A stretch of 36,025 nucleotides of DNA, from positions 1 through 36,025 of the forward strand of contig JAQVYB010000019.1 of the NCBI GenBank assembly GCA_028708815.1, read 5' to 3'. Position 1 is the first letter of the stretch. Each line of letters begins with the position of its first letter. The translations under genes and the position numbers were made by a program. The stretch comes from Kiritimatiellia bacterium (GTDB lineage Bacteria; Verrucomicrobiota; Kiritimatiellia; RZYC01). A model generated the notes under the pieces. It was not told the DNA's origin. It was given only the letters and a program-made list of their open reading frames with translations, and searched no databases. Positions 35,291 through 36,025 of this stretch are shown piece by piece.

Positions 35291-36025
35291 ATGAAAGAAC
35301 GGTATGTATTGAATGGTGAAAAACAGGGCACAGGTCGGAGCCAACTGATTAAAACGTCGGCCTTGGCTCTGGTGGTGGTCAGTGTGCATGTGGTGGCAAT
35401 CGGCGGGTTTTTTGCCATTCAGGGATGTGGAACAGTGCAGCGGGAGCCGCGAGCCGTCGAGCCTGCGCCCGCTCCGGTGATGCCGCCCAAGGCGAGTGTG
35501 GCGCAGCAGCAAAGGGCGCCGCGCCGCGCGATACGTCCCCCCGTGCCGGTGGAGCCTGCGCCGCCCATGAGGGATCAACACCGTACGGATACCACCTATA
35601 TCATTCAGAAAGGCGATTCCCTTTCCCGGATTGCCCAGCGCTTTGATGTGAGTACCAAGGAACTTTGCGAACTCAACGGTATAAAGAATCCGAATCTGGT
35701 GCGCGTTGGGCAGAAGCTGATGCTCCCTCCCTATGCAAAGAAACAGTCGGTCACTGCACCGAAAAAACCTGCCGCTCGTCCGCAGAGCCGTGCGGTGGTT
35801 TCCTCGGGTGCTCCTTCCGCAACGGCTTCCGGCGATCAGTATGTGGTGCAGCCGGGGGATGTGCTATCGAAAATTGCGGTGAAATACGGCACCACGGTTC
35901 AGGCTTTGCGTGAGACCAACAAACTGAGTGGAGATAAAATCATTGTAGGTCAGAAACTGACCATTCCAAAGGGAAGTGCCGCGCCCGCAACAAAACCTGC
36001 CGCTCCGGCCCTGGCTGCCAAGATC
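35291..36025 (+). CDS. LysM-domain envelope protein, NlpD-like, 3' end outside window
   Basis: The 245 codons present encode a cytoplasmic start (MKERYVLNGEKQGTGRSQ), one hydrophobic segment (ALALVVVSVHVVAIGGFFAIQGC) that ends in a possible lipobox Cys, a Pro/Ala-rich linker and two LysM domains. The first LysM is around TTYIIQKGDSLSRIAQRF to GQKLMLPP; the second is around QYVVQPGDVLSKIAVKYG to GQKLTIPK. LysM binds peptidoglycan glycan chains. NlpD-type proteins activate septal amidases through a C-terminal degenerate M23 peptidase domain, which cannot be checked here because the window ends. ATG 35291 follows GGAGGAATAA closely, 1 base after the murD stop. Confidence 0.88.
   Translation, partial: MKERYVLNGEKQGTGRSQLIKTSALALVVVSVHVVAIGGFFAIQGCGTVQREPRAVEPAPAPVMPPKASVAQQQRAPRRAIRPPVPVEPAPPMRDQHRTDTTYIIQKGDSLSRIAQRFDVSTKELCELNGIKNPNLVRVGQKLMLPPYAKKQSVTAPKKPAARPQSRAVVSSGAPSATASGDQYVVQPGDVLSKIAVKYGTTVQALRETNKLSGDKIIVGQKLTIPKGSAAPATKPAAPALAAKI

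Overview
The window is a chromosomal segment of a bacterium with a Gram-negative-type envelope, GC-rich (I judge high fifties percent by eye, not counted), probably of the PVC superphylum and perhaps Kiritimatiellota or Verrucomicrobiota. The best lineage clue is the division and cell-wall (dcw) cluster. It runs mraZ, rsmH, an ftsL-like gene, ftsI, murE, murF, mraY, murD and then a LysM lipoprotein-like gene, and murD followed by nlpD/LysM is the order seen in Chlamydia. Compound intergenic hairpins and the fused enzymes also fit this group. The phylum is an inference and no rRNA gene is present to confirm it.

Layout. 1-2617: the 5' part of a hybrid sensor histidine kinase (minus), divergent from a DEAD-box RNA helicase (plus). 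2618-8008: an accessory-looking region holding a glycerophosphodiester phosphodiesterase lipoprotein and, convergent with it, one large gene that fuses an XRE repressor-like domain, an N6-adenine DNA methyltransferase and a BsuBI/PstI-family restriction endonuclease. Each gene is preceded by an array of T-tracts repeated every 10-11 bp, and the two arrays are inverted relative to each other. 8009-8983: a predicted outer-membrane beta-barrel protein. 9070-9198: a 117-bp MITE-like element with perfect 13-bp inverted ends and a 6-bp direct repeat on each side. 9219-12432: an FNR/HcpR-type operator and a nitrosative-stress module of hybrid cluster protein, ferredoxin and cupin. It is interrupted by an inverted pair of REP-like elements and by an array of 15-bp palindromes spaced 30-31 bp.

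12580-14877 (minus): a secreted Cache sensor-like protein and an NCS2 nucleobase permease. 15144-15776: a TMEM175-type channel with two more of the 31-bp-spaced palindromes at its 5' end. 15795-23632 (minus): an operon-like run of a zinc-ribbon/PTS-EIIA fusion, a low-molecular-weight phosphatase, an RpiB-GlyA fusion, mfd, a spermidine-synthase-like methyltransferase and an HD hydrolase. 23862-25756 (plus): a GtrB/DPM1-like glycosyltransferase and a CPBP membrane protease. 25918-36025 (plus): the dcw cluster, led by MraZ boxes overlapping a probable promoter.

How the genes fit together. The dcw genes make the lipid-linked peptidoglycan precursor (MurE, MurF, MurD, MraY) and the septal machinery (FtsI, FtsL-like), with MraZ as a likely autoregulator. 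Hcp with its ferredoxin reduces NO or hydroxylamine in anaerobes. The phosphatase-RpiB-GlyA order mirrors ywlE-ywlF-glyA of Bacillus. No tRNA, rRNA or CRISPR array was found. The most promising unexplained items are the three-in-one restriction gene with an operator over its start codon, the phased T-tract elements, the MITE and the 31-bp palindrome arrays.
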